Assembly: GCA_964481165.1 (NCBI GenBank)
Contig: CAYZYC010000069.1
Span: forward strand, 1-13,718
DNA: 13,718 nt
Source: Zeimonas sp964481165
Lineage (GTDB): Bacteria > Pseudomonadota > Gammaproteobacteria > Burkholderiales > Burkholderiaceae_E
Direction: 5' to 3'
Part shown: positions 1-5,954 of the stretch, piece by piece
How the letters are laid out: the number at the start of each line of letters is the position of its first letter
How positions within the stretch are numbered: the first letter of the stretch is position 1
Program-made: the position numbers and the translations under genes
The notes under the pieces: generated by a model
Seen by the model: only the letters and a program-made list of their open reading frames with translations
The model's database searches: none
What the model was told of the DNA's origin: nothing

Positions 1-22
1 ACGCCGCGGCAGTATCCGTTCT

Positions 23-42
23 AGGGCCTGTTCAAAGGCCCT
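23..42 (-). terminator. Candidate hairpin downstream of benE
   Basis: A perfect 7-bp inverted repeat (AGGGCCT / AGGCCCT) with a 6-base loop lies 20 bases beyond the benE stop codon. It is well placed to end the oxyR-benE transcript, but no T-run follows on the minus strand. It may act as a 3' end-stabilising hairpin or a bidirectional stem rather than a classical intrinsic terminator. Nothing else is seen in bases 1-62. Confidence 0.4.
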
Positions 43-62
43 TGCACGCAACGCCCGGGGGG

Positions 63-1307
63 TCAGCCGGCAGCGTCGCCGGCGTTGCTGCGCAGCGTCG
101 CGAAATCGGCGCGCTCGAGCAGCAGCGAGACGACGACGCCGGCGACCAGCCCCCAGAACGCGGCGCCGACGTTGAGGATCGCGATGTCGGCGACCGTGAC
201 CAGGAAGGTGACGAGCGCGCCGAGGCTGAACCGGCCGCCGAACGACGTGACGAACGCGGTCTGCAGCACGCGCAGCATCGCGAGTCCGGCAAGCGTCGCG
301 ATGAACGACGGCGGCGCGGCGAGCATCAGCCGCGTGAACAGCGGCGACAACAGGCCGAAGGCCAGCGCGAGCAGGCCGACGACGATACCGCCGGTGTAGT
401 GGCGCTCGCGCTCGCCCGACGACGCGATGATCGCGTTGGTCGGCCCGGTCAGGCACGTCGACACGGTGCCGACGAACGCGGTGATCATCGATGCGGCACC
501 GCAGGCGATGGTCACCGCGTTGATCGGCGCCGAGTGGCCGACGGCCTTCAGCACGGCAACGCCCTGCCCGTTCTGCACGACCAGGACGGTGATCACCAGC
601 GGCACGACCAGCTCGACCATCGCCTGCACCGACCACTGCGGCGCGTAGAGCGTCGGTTGCGCGAACACGACGCTGGCCGACAACTCCGGAGCGAATCGCC
701 CCGAGACCGCCACCGCGATCGCGCCGACCAGCAACGCGCCGAGCATCGGGGGCAGCCGCCGGCCGGCGCGGTGCCAGGCATTGAGCAGCAGGAACGTGAC
801 GACCATCGGCGCGGCGATCGCCGCGTCTTCGTGCAGCGACCGGACGAGGTCGAGCCCGAAGCGCAGGAACACGCCCGCGACCATCCCCATCACGATCGGC
901 ATCGGCACCGCGGCCATCGCGCGGCGTACCCATCCGCTCAGGCCGAGCAGCAGCATCACCACGCCCGAGACGAAGAACGCGCCGATCACCTCGGGAAAGC
1001 TCAGGTGCTCGAGCGCGGGGCCGACCAGCACCGTGCCGGGGATCGTCCAGAAGAACACCAGCGGCTGGCGATACAGCCAGCAGAAGAGCATCGTGACGAA
1101 CGCGTTCAGGAAGAACGCCCCGAAGATCCACGACGCCAGATCCGATTCGGAAAGCCCGCCGCGCGTTCCGACCGCCAGGATGACCGCGACGGGCCCGGTG
1201 GCCGCGAAGATGAAGCCGATCAGCCCGTTGACCGAATAGACGGTGCCGAAGTCGCGCGCGACGGTGCGCAGATTCGTCGGCGGACGGATCGGGGATTCGA
1301 TCGACAT
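63..1307 (-). CDS. benE: BenE-family benzoate/H+ symporter-like membrane transporter
   Basis: This 414-residue polytopic inner-membrane protein resembles the BenE family, whose characterised member imports benzoate with protons. The N-terminal signature NGLIGFIFAATGPVAV (about residues 27-42) and a middle segment with TGPTNAIIASSGER are typical of the family. About 11-12 hydrophobic segments run to near the C-terminus, and the length is close to the family's usual 390-410. The ATG at 1307 gives an N-terminus of about 25 hydrophilic residues before the first membrane segment. The start lies only 9 bases after the oxyR stop with no strong Shine-Dalgarno visible, so it is probably co-transcribed and perhaps translationally coupled with oxyR. 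No benzoate catabolic genes (benABCD or cat) are present, so the substrate is open; an aromatic acid is only the family-based guess. Confidence 0.87.
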   Translation of the reverse strand: MSIESPIRPPTNLRTVARDFGTVYSVNGLIGFIFAATGPVAVILAVGTRGGLSESDLASWIFGAFFLNAFVTMLFCWLYRQPLVFFWTIPGTVLVGPALEHLSFPEVIGAFFVSGVVMLLLGLSGWVRRAMAAVPMPIVMGMVAGVFLRFGLDLVRSLHEDAAIAAPMVVTFLLLNAWHRAGRRLPPMLGALLVGAIAVAVSGRFAPELSASVVFAQPTLYAPQWSVQAMVELVVPLVITVLVVQNGQGVAVLKAVGHSAPINAVTIACGAASMITAFVGTVSTCLTGPTNAIIASSGERERHYTGGIVVGLLALAFGLLSPLFTRLMLAAPPSFIATLAGLAMLRVLQTAFVTSFGGRFSLGALVTFLVTVADIAILNVGAAFWGLVAGVVVSLLLERADFATLRSNAGDAAG

Positions 1308-1316
1308 GTCGCAATG

Positions 1317-2210
1317 CTACCGACCGAGCAGCCCGGCGAGGAACTCGAACTCCTCGGTGCGCGTGGTGCTCTGGCGCGCGACGAGCGCGATCCTGCGCGT
1401 CGGCACGGGCGGTGCGAAGCGGCTCGGCAGGACCGCGGCGCGGCCGAGGAACCCCGAATCGATCGCCATCTGCGGCAACAATGCGTCGCCCAGCCCCGAC
1501 TCGACCATGTGCACGAGCGTCACGAGGCTCGTCGCCTCGATCCCCGACGGGTTCGCGCGCTCGCTGATGCCGCACGCTTCGATCGTGTGTTCGCGCAGGC
1601 AGTGGCCTTCCTCGAGCAGCAGCAGGCGCTCGGGGTCCAGCGTGCTGATCTTCGGACGCCGCGCTTGTGCGCCATCGCTGGCCATCGGCGTGATCAGCCA
1701 GAGCTCCTCGGTGTAGAGCTCGCGCACCAGCAGCCCGCTCGTGTCGTAGGGCAAGGCGATCAACGCGAAATCGAGTTCTGCGGCACGCAGCTTCTCGAGC
1801 AGCATCGCCGTGCGGTCCTCGCGCAGCACGAGCTTGAGCTGCGGATGCTGCGCCTTCGCCTGGCGCACGAGCTGCGGCAGCAGGAACGGCGCGATCGTGG
1901 GAATCGCACCGAGCCGCACGATGCCGCTCATCGGCTGCGCAGCTGCCTGCACTGCGTCGACGAGGTCCTGCGCGGAGCCGAGCAACGCACGGCTGCGCGC
2001 GACCACCTCCTCGCCGAGCGCGGTCAGGCGCACCGACTGGCGGTCGCGCTCGACCAGCCGCGCCCCGAGCGTGCGCTCGAGTTCCTTCAGCCCCGACGAC
2101 AGGGTCGACTGCGTGACGAAGCAGTCCTGCGCGGCCTGCGTGAAGTTCAGCCGGTCCGCGATCGCGACGAGGTAGGTCAGCTGGCGAAGCGATGGCAGGG
2201 CACTCGACAT
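1317..2210 (-). CDS. oxyR: OxyR, LysR-type hydrogen peroxide sensor and regulator
   Basis: This is a 297-residue LysR-type regulator with an N-terminal winged helix-turn-helix (about residues 7-64, including LNFTQAAQ and QSTLSSGLKELE) and a C-terminal sensing domain. It is assigned to OxyR rather than generic LysR by the redox segment GHCLREHTIEAC (residues 202-213). Cys204 and Cys213 are nine residues apart, exactly as Cys199 and Cys208 in E. coli OxyR. His203 and Arg206 flank the peroxidatic cysteine, and IPT (Thr105) matches the conserved threonine of the peroxide pocket. H2O2 forms a disulfide between the two cysteines, which changes the DNA contact of the tetramer. The gene is divergent from the rubrerythrin operon across 99 bases, the classic arrangement of a LysR regulator and its target, and is followed closely by benE. 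Assignment to OxyR is strong; the target list is inferred. Confidence 0.95.
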   Translation of the reverse strand: MSSALPSLRQLTYLVAIADRLNFTQAAQDCFVTQSTLSSGLKELERTLGARLVERDRQSVRLTALGEEVVARSRALLGSAQDLVDAVQAAAQPMSGIVRLGAIPTIAPFLLPQLVRQAKAQHPQLKLVLREDRTAMLLEKLRAAELDFALIALPYDTSGLLVRELYTEELWLITPMASDGAQARRPKISTLDPERLLLLEEGHCLREHTIEACGISERANPSGIEATSLVTLVHMVESGLGDALLPQMAIDSGFLGRAAVLPSRFAPPVPTRRIALVARQSTTRTEEFEFLAGLLGR

Positions 2211-2309
2211 CTATTGATCGACAAAACCGATTTATGTGATCGTACTTATTCGTTGGACCGATTCTACGTGGCGCTGCAGACTTCGTCCACCGTCTACAAG
2301 GAGCCCGTC
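2211..2309. promoter_or_regulatory. Divergent oxyR / rubrerythrin promoter region with candidate OxyR-binding dyad
   Basis: Bases 2211-2270 are noticeably AT-richer than the surrounding genes. Immediately upstream of oxyR sits CTATTGAT (2211-2218), overlapping a dyad ATCG-N7-CGAT at 2217-2231, which has the short-arm, T-N11-A-like form of LysR-family sites. Further AT-rich patches follow at 2231-2250 (TTTATG, TACTTATT). OxyR sites span about 35-40 bp with four half-site contacts, so the whole stretch 2211-2250 is a plausible operator. A loose promoter for the rubrerythrin operon could use GACAAA (2220-2225) and TACTTA (2243-2248) with a 17-base spacer, but both match poorly, as expected for an activator-dependent promoter. 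The rubrerythrin ribosome-binding site AAGGAG is at 2298-2303. Motifs are seen in the sequence; OxyR binding is inferred. Confidence 0.5.
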
Positions 2310-2959
2310 ATGGAGAAGAAGTCGATCACGGTCCAGAATCTCGAAGCCGCCTTCGCCGGCGAGTCGATGGCCCACATCAAGTACCGCTATTTCGCCCGCG
2401 TCGCGCGCGCCGCCGGCGACGAGGAAACGGCACGCCACTTCGAGGCGACCGCCGACCAGGAAGTGCAGCACGCGTTCGGGCACCTGGACCTGCTGTTCCC
2501 GAAGGACAAGCTCACGACGGCGCGCGCGCTGGAGCTGGCGATCGAAGGCGAGACCTACGAATACACCGAGATGTACCCGAAGTTCCGGCACCTGGCGGTC
2601 GAGGAAGGCAACCAGGCAGCGGTGGCGGAGTTCGACGAGCAGATCGCCGAATCGAAGGAACACGCCGACGCGTTCCGCGCGGTGCTCGAGAAGGCCGCCA
2701 AGCGCTTCGCCGCGCTGACGAAAGTCGAAGAGCGCCACGCGAACGCGTACAAGGAAGTGCTCGAGCGGGTCAACGCGGCAGCCGCCGACAAGCAGNNNNN
2801 NNNNNNNNNNNNNNNNNNNNNNNNNNNNNNNNNNNNNNNNNNNNNNNNNNNNNNNNNNNNNNNNNNNNNNNNNNNNNNNNNNNNNNNNNNNNNNNGAACG
2901 CGTACAAGGAAGTGCTCGAGCGGGTCAACGCGGCAGCCGCCGACAAGCAGCTCGCCTGA
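2310..2959 (+). CDS. Rubrerythrin-type di-iron peroxidase without rubredoxin domain, interrupted by scaffold gap
   Basis: This ferritin-like four-helix di-iron protein is expected to reduce H2O2 to water in the cytoplasm using electrons from rubredoxin. The ATG at 2310 follows a strong AAGGAG six bases upstream. Visible ligand motifs are Glu18 (AFAGES), Glu51 with His54 (ADQEVQH), Glu81 and Glu84 (GETYEYTEMYP), and two C-terminal helix motifs around His118 (ESKEH) and His143 (EERH). There is no cysteine, so the usual C-terminal rubredoxin-like domain is absent, which fits the separate rubredoxin gene downstream. A 100-N gap (2796-2895) interrupts the 3' end, and the 55 bases before it are repeated exactly after it. 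Read literally the frame breaks; collapsing the duplicate gives an intact 164-residue protein ending ADKQLA with TGA at 2957-2959. The segments around His118 and His143 resemble each other, suggesting an internal helix duplication. The family is clear; peroxidase activity is inferred. Confidence 0.92.
2741..2795 (+). repeat. First copy of 55-bp direct repeat at gap edge
   Basis: These 55 bases, encoding residues from NAYKEVLERV to ADKQ of the rubrerythrin, abut the N-run directly and are identical to 2896-2950. Exact identity and contact with both gap edges indicate two overlapping contig ends rather than a biological duplication. A length of 55 is a common de Bruijn k-mer size. Confidence 0.9.
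2796..2895. other. Assembly gap of 100 Ns
   Basis: The run is exactly 100 N, a conventional placeholder for a gap of unknown length. Because the flanks are the same 55 bases, the true distance is probably minus 55, meaning the contigs overlap and no sequence is missing. The overlap itself supports the rubrerythrin-rubredoxin adjacency. Confidence 0.95.
2896..2950 (+). repeat. Second copy of 55-bp direct repeat at gap edge
   Basis: This copy is identical to 2741-2795 and is followed directly by CTC GCC TGA, the natural end of the rubrerythrin frame. It lies 155 bases from the first copy, not a multiple of three, so the literal sequence looks frameshifted although the merged gene is intact. 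Confidence 0.9.
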
Positions 2960-3043
2960 GGAGCCCGGCCTTCACCCCGCCCGGGCGCCCGCGGAACGCG
3001 GCGTACGGCGACACCATCGAATCGTTACCAGGAGAACCACGAA

Positions 3044-3217
3044 ATGAAGAGCTACCAGTGCATCGTCTGCGGCTTCGTCTACAACGAGGCCGACGGGCTG
3101 CCCGCCGAGGGCATCGCGGCCGGCACCCGTTGGGTAGACATTCCGGAAGACTGGGCGTGTCCCGACTGCGGAGTGGCGAAGGCCGATTTCGAGATGGTCG
3201 AGATCACCGCCGCGTAA
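3044..3217 (+). CDS. Rubredoxin
   Basis: This 57-residue protein is a one-iron electron carrier of the cytoplasm. The two Cys-rich knuckles are CIVCG (Cys6 and Cys9) and CPDCG (Cys39 and Cys42), which hold the Fe(Cys)4 site. The conserved aromatic core and surface elements are present: YQC at the N-terminus, FVYNEADG, AAGTRW and DIPEDWACP. Length and spacing match canonical rubredoxins of the type that partner with rubredoxin reductase (AlkG2/RubA type). The ATG at 3044 follows GGAG at 3031-3034. The gene lies 84 bases after the rubrerythrin stop and 16 bases before the reductase start, so the three genes look like one operon. It likely shuttles electrons one at a time from the reductase to the rubrerythrin di-iron site; no alkane hydroxylase or flavodiiron partner is in the window. 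Confidence 0.95.
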   Translation: MKSYQCIVCGFVYNEADGLPAEGIAAGTRWVDIPEDWACPDCGVAKADFEMVEITAA

Positions 3218-3233
3218 GCCGTCGCGAAGCCCG

Positions 3234-4388
3234 ATGCATCCGATCGTGATCCTGGGCAGCGGGCTCGCCGGCTATACGGTGGCCCGCGAGTTCCGCAAGC
3301 TCGACGCCGAGACACCACTGGTCGTCGTCACGCGCGACGACGGCGCGGTCTACTCGAAGCCGATGTTGTCGAACGCGCTCGCCGGCGGGCGCGACGCGCG
3401 CACGATCGCGACGGCCGACGCGGCCGGCGCGGCCGCGCAGTTGCGCGCGACCGTGCTCGCCGGGCGCGAAGTCGCGTCCATCGATCCGGCCTCGCGCACC
3501 TTGCTGTTCGCCGACGGCGAACGACTCGCCTGGCGCAAGCTCGTGCTCGCAACCGGCGCCGATCCGATCCGGCTGCCGATCGACGGCGACGGCGCGCAGG
3601 CCGTGCTGTCGGTGAACGACCTCGCCGACTACGCGCGCTTTCGCGAAGTCGTCGAGCCGGCGCGCCACGTCACGATCCTGGGCGGCGGATTGATCGGTTG
3701 CGAGTTCGCCAACGACCTGCGGATCTCGGGTCGCGATGTCGACGTCGTCGATCCGGCTGCGTGGCCGCTCGGGCGGCTGCTTCCGCAGGTCGTCGGCGAA
3801 GCGTTCGCGCAACGGCTGCGCGCGGCCGGGATTCGCCTGCACCTCGGAACCACTGCCACGTCGATCGAACGCCGCGACGACGGCGGGCTGCGCGTGCGGC
3901 TGTCCGACGGCAGCGCCCTCGAGACCGACGTCGTGCTGTCGGCGATCGGGCTGCGGCCGCGCACGCAACTCGCCGGCGCGGCCGGAATCGCGGTGAATCG
4001 CGGAATCGTCGTCGATCGCCTGCTGCAGACGAGCGCGGCCGACGTCCATGCGCTCGGCGACTGCGCCGAGGTCGAGGGGCACGTGCTGCCGTTCGTGATG
4101 CCGCTGATGCACGCGGCGCGCGCGCTCGCGCGCACGCTCGCCGGCGAGCCGACCGAAGTGCGCTATCCGGCGATGCCGGTCGTCGTCAAGACGCCGGCTG
4201 CACCGCTGGTCGTGGCGCCCGCGGCGCCGACCGCCGCGGGGTTCTGGCAGTGCGCAGCCGGCGTCGACGGCAGCGTCGAGGCGTCGTTCGTCGACGCAGA
4301 AGGCGCGCTGCTCGGCTTCGCGTTGCTGGGAGGCACCCCGGCCACGCGGCAGGCGCTGACGAAACGACTTCCCGCAGTGCTCGACTGA
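3234..4388 (+). CDS. Rubredoxin-NAD(P)+ reductase, FAD-dependent
   Basis: This 384-residue flavoprotein has the length of Pseudomonas RubB/AlkT. The N-terminal FAD dinucleotide motif is GSGLAG (residues 8-13) and ATGAD follows near 106-110. A second Rossmann motif, GGGLIGCEFA (about 150-159), binds NAD(P)H. The second FAD-binding motif is HALGDCAEV (about 272-280). The C-terminal portion of roughly 70 residues, including YPAMPVVVKTP (311-321), is the region that docks rubredoxin in this family. It oxidises NAD(P)H and reduces rubredoxin; from context the final acceptor is the rubrerythrin. The start is 16 bases after the rubredoxin stop with only a weak GAAG upstream, consistent with an operon-internal gene. 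A ferredoxin or putidaredoxin reductase role is possible by fold, but the adjacent rubredoxin makes this assignment much more likely. Confidence 0.92.
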   Translation: MHPIVILGSGLAGYTVAREFRKLDAETPLVVVTRDDGAVYSKPMLSNALAGGRDARTIATADAAGAAAQLRATVLAGREVASIDPASRTLLFADGERLAWRKLVLATGADPIRLPIDGDGAQAVLSVNDLADYARFREVVEPARHVTILGGGLIGCEFANDLRISGRDVDVVDPAAWPLGRLLPQVVGEAFAQRLRAAGIRLHLGTTATSIERRDDGGLRVRLSDGSALETDVVLSAIGLRPRTQLAGAAGIAVNRGIVVDRLLQTSAADVHALGDCAEVEGHVLPFVMPLMHAARALARTLAGEPTEVRYPAMPVVVKTPAAPLVVAPAAPTAAGFWQCAAGVDGSVEASFVDAEGALLGFALLGGTPATRQALTKRLPAVLD

Positions 4389-4454
4389 CGGCGCCGTGCG
4401 GGCCGGGATCCGGCTGGCTCGCTCGACGCGGAGGCCCGGCGGCCTGCGCGCCAG

Positions 4455-5030
4455 TCAGGCGAAAGGCCGAACGCCGATCAGCGGTGCGTGCAGGTACAGC
4501 GCGAAGACGAACCACGCCGCGGTGCCCACGACCACGGGCACGAGGTCCTTCGACCACGAGCCGCTGCGAACGATTCCCTCGGCGCGGTCGCGCCGGCGCG
4601 CCGCGCGAAACGCGAGGATCGCCCAGGCGAGGAAGGCGCCGAACAACACGAGGTCGGCCAGCGTTCCGTTCGACAGCAGGTGCGCCAGCGCCCACAGCTT
4701 GACGCCGGCGAGCATCGGATGGCCGACAATGGCGCGCAGGCGGCTGTGCCGCACGTAGGCTGCGACGATCAGCACGAAAGCGACCAGCGTCAGCAGCGAA
4801 GCGAGATGGCGCCCCCACGACGGCGCGCTCCACAACTCGACCGGGGCGCGACGCGCCAGCCCGTATCCCCAGACGATCAGCACGAGACCGACCGCCGAAA
4901 CCAGCGAATACACGCCCTTCCAGGCGCCCTCGCCCATCGAGGCGATCCGGGCGCTGCGCCAACCGTCGGCGAAGATGCGCACCGAATGCACCCCGAGGAA
5001 CAGCACGAGACCCGATACGAGCACGAGCAC
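4455..5030 (-). CDS. NnrU-family integral membrane protein
   Basis: This is a 191-residue membrane protein with about five or six hydrophobic segments. The N-terminus LVLGLV-like stretch followed by FLGVHSVRI and the block GHPMLAGVKLWALAHLLSNG (residues 103-122) are NnrU-family signatures; several histidines (15, 95, 104, 117) sit in or near the membrane and could bind haem. NnrU was named from denitrifiers, where it is linked to nitrite/NO metabolism, and the family is distantly related to the haem-containing zeta-carotene isomerase Z-ISO. The GTG start at 5030 is chosen because AGGAG lies six bases upstream and the protein then begins at the family's normal point. A longer in-frame ATG at 5141 would add 37 low-complexity Arg/Gly/Ala-rich residues and is rejected. 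No denitrification genes are nearby, so the role here is unknown. It is convergent with the reductase gene. Confidence 0.85.
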   Translation of the reverse strand: MLVLVSGLVLFLGVHSVRIFADGWRSARIASMGEGAWKGVYSLVSAVGLVLIVWGYGLARRAPVELWSAPSWGRHLASLLTLVAFVLIVAAYVRHSRLRAIVGHPMLAGVKLWALAHLLSNGTLADLVLFGAFLAWAILAFRAARRRDRAEGIVRSGSWSKDLVPVVVGTAAWFVFALYLHAPLIGVRPFA

Positions 5031-5072
5031 GGTCTTCTCCTGTGGCCGGCAACCGGGCAAGGCTACCCGATG

Positions 5073-5089
5073 CCGGCGCGACGCGCCGG
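5073..5089. repeat. Near-perfect palindrome CCGGCGCG-A-CGCGCCGG
   Basis: Two 8-base arms are separated by a single A. As RNA this could fold as a 6-bp stem with a 5-base loop. It sits in the 248-base divergent region between the NnrU-family gene and can, 43 bases upstream of the GTG. It may be a protein-binding palindrome or a leader hairpin of the NnrU transcript; in such GC-rich DNA chance is possible. Confidence 0.5.
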
Positions 5090-5115
5090 ACGCACCAGGG
5101 GTCGCGGCACCGCAG

Positions 5116-5136
5116 CCGGACCGGAACGCGGTCCGG
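5116..5136. repeat. Inverted repeat with 8-bp stem and 5-base loop
   Basis: The arms CCGGACCG (5116-5123) and CGGTCCGG (5129-5136) are perfectly complementary around the loop GAACG. It is the strongest hairpin of the divergent region and lies 26 bases from the shorter palindrome at 5073. No T-run follows in either direction, so it is not a typical intrinsic terminator; it could be an operator or a leader structure. Confidence 0.5.
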
Positions 5137-5192
5137 AGCAAACCGGCACGCGGCCCGGAACCCGGCGAGTCGCAAGCCGCATCGAATCATCG

Positions 5193-5198
5193 GATAAT
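5193..5198 (+). promoter_or_regulatory. Candidate -10 element for can
   Basis: GATAAT matches the sigma-70 -10 consensus at five of six positions and is one of the few AT-rich points between the NnrU-family gene and can. It stands 80 bases upstream of the can ATG. The best-spaced -35 (TCGCAA at 5170-5175) is poor, so the call is tentative. Confidence 0.3.
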
Positions 5199-5278
5199 GG
5201 CAGACCGCTGCCGTTACGCAGACCGCGTCCGCGAACCGGGTCCTGCAGGCAGGCGACGGCGAACCACCGGGAGACGCC

Positions 5279-5923
5279 ATGCGGGTACTGCAGCACCTCT
5301 TCCGGAACAACCGGCACTGGGCCGAACGCGTCAGCCAGAGCGATCCTTCGTTCTTCGAACGGCTGTCGCTGCAGCAGAATCCGCGCTACCTGTGGATCGG
5401 CTGTGCGGACAGCCGCGTTCCGGCCAACGAGATCATCGGGCTGCCGCCGGGCGAGGTGTTCGTGCACCGCAACGTCGCCAATGTCGTCGTGCACACCGAC
5501 CTGAACTGCCTGTCGGTGCTGCAGTTCGCGATCGACGTCCTGAAGGTCGAACACGTGATGGTCGTCGGCCACTACGGCTGCAGCGGCGTGCGCGCCGCGC
5601 TGCACGGCCAGCGCATCGGCCTGTCGGACAACTGGCTCGGGCACGTGCGCGACGTTGCCGAGCGGCACTCCGGACAGATCCGGGTGCTGCAGCACGAGCA
5701 CGAGCAGTCCGATCGCCTGTGCGAACTGAACGTCATCGAACAGGTGCGCAACGTCTGCCGCACGACGATCGTGCGCGACGCCTGGGATCGCGAGCAACCG
5801 CTGGCGGTGCACGGCTGGATCTACGGCCTGCGCAACGGATTGCTGCGCGACCTCGCCGTCACTGCGGAGAACGCCGCCGAATGCGACGAGCGATACGCGG
5901 CGGCGCTGCAGTCGCTCGGGTGA
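5279..5923 (+). CDS. can: Beta-class carbonic anhydrase (Can type)
   Basis: This 214-residue cytoplasmic zinc enzyme interconverts CO2 and bicarbonate and supplies bicarbonate for carboxylation reactions. Zinc ligands are Cys42 and Asp44 (GCADSRVPANEI), His98 and Cys101 (VVGHYGCSG), with Arg46 completing the catalytic Asp-Arg pair. These positions equal those of E. coli Can. Trp39, Arg64 and Tyr182 correspond to the Trp39/Arg64/Tyr181 non-catalytic bicarbonate pocket of the Haemophilus and E. coli enzymes, which suggests type II, bicarbonate-inhibited allostery. The ATG follows GGGAG (5269-5273) at five bases. dadA follows after 31 bases in the same direction and may be read through. No sulfate permease or carboxysome genes are nearby, so a housekeeping role is likely. 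Confidence 0.96.
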   Translation: MRVLQHLFRNNRHWAERVSQSDPSFFERLSLQQNPRYLWIGCADSRVPANEIIGLPPGEVFVHRNVANVVVHTDLNCLSVLQFAIDVLKVEHVMVVGHYGCSGVRAALHGQRIGLSDNWLGHVRDVAERHSGQIRVLQHEHEQSDRLCELNVIEQVRNVCRTTIVRDAWDREQPLAVHGWIYGLRNGLLRDLAVTAENAAECDERYAAALQSLG

Positions 5924-5954
5924 GCAGCGGAGAACGCGCGCGCGAGCGCCGCGC

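Noticed and set aside
2741..2950. A true tandem duplication at the rubrerythrin C-terminus
   Set aside because: Both copies are exactly identical and end precisely at the N-run edges, which fits a contig overlap far better than a biological repeat.
42..3047. A 1001-codon open frame on the plus strand across benE, oxyR and the gap
   Set aside because: It is antisense to two convincing genes over most of its length, is extremely rich in Arg, Glu, Asp and His, and runs through the N-run. Only its portion from 2310 is real, as the rubrerythrin.
3204..4112. 302-codon minus-strand frame opposite the rubredoxin reductase
   Set aside because: It is a shadow of a gene with clear FAD and NAD motifs; the translation is Arg/Asp/Gln-rich without family features.
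4389..4454. Bidirectional terminator between the reductase and NnrU-family genes
   Set aside because: A GC-rich stem can be drawn between about 4397-4407 and 4435-4448, but it needs bulges and a loop of about 27 bases and has no T-run; too weak to call.
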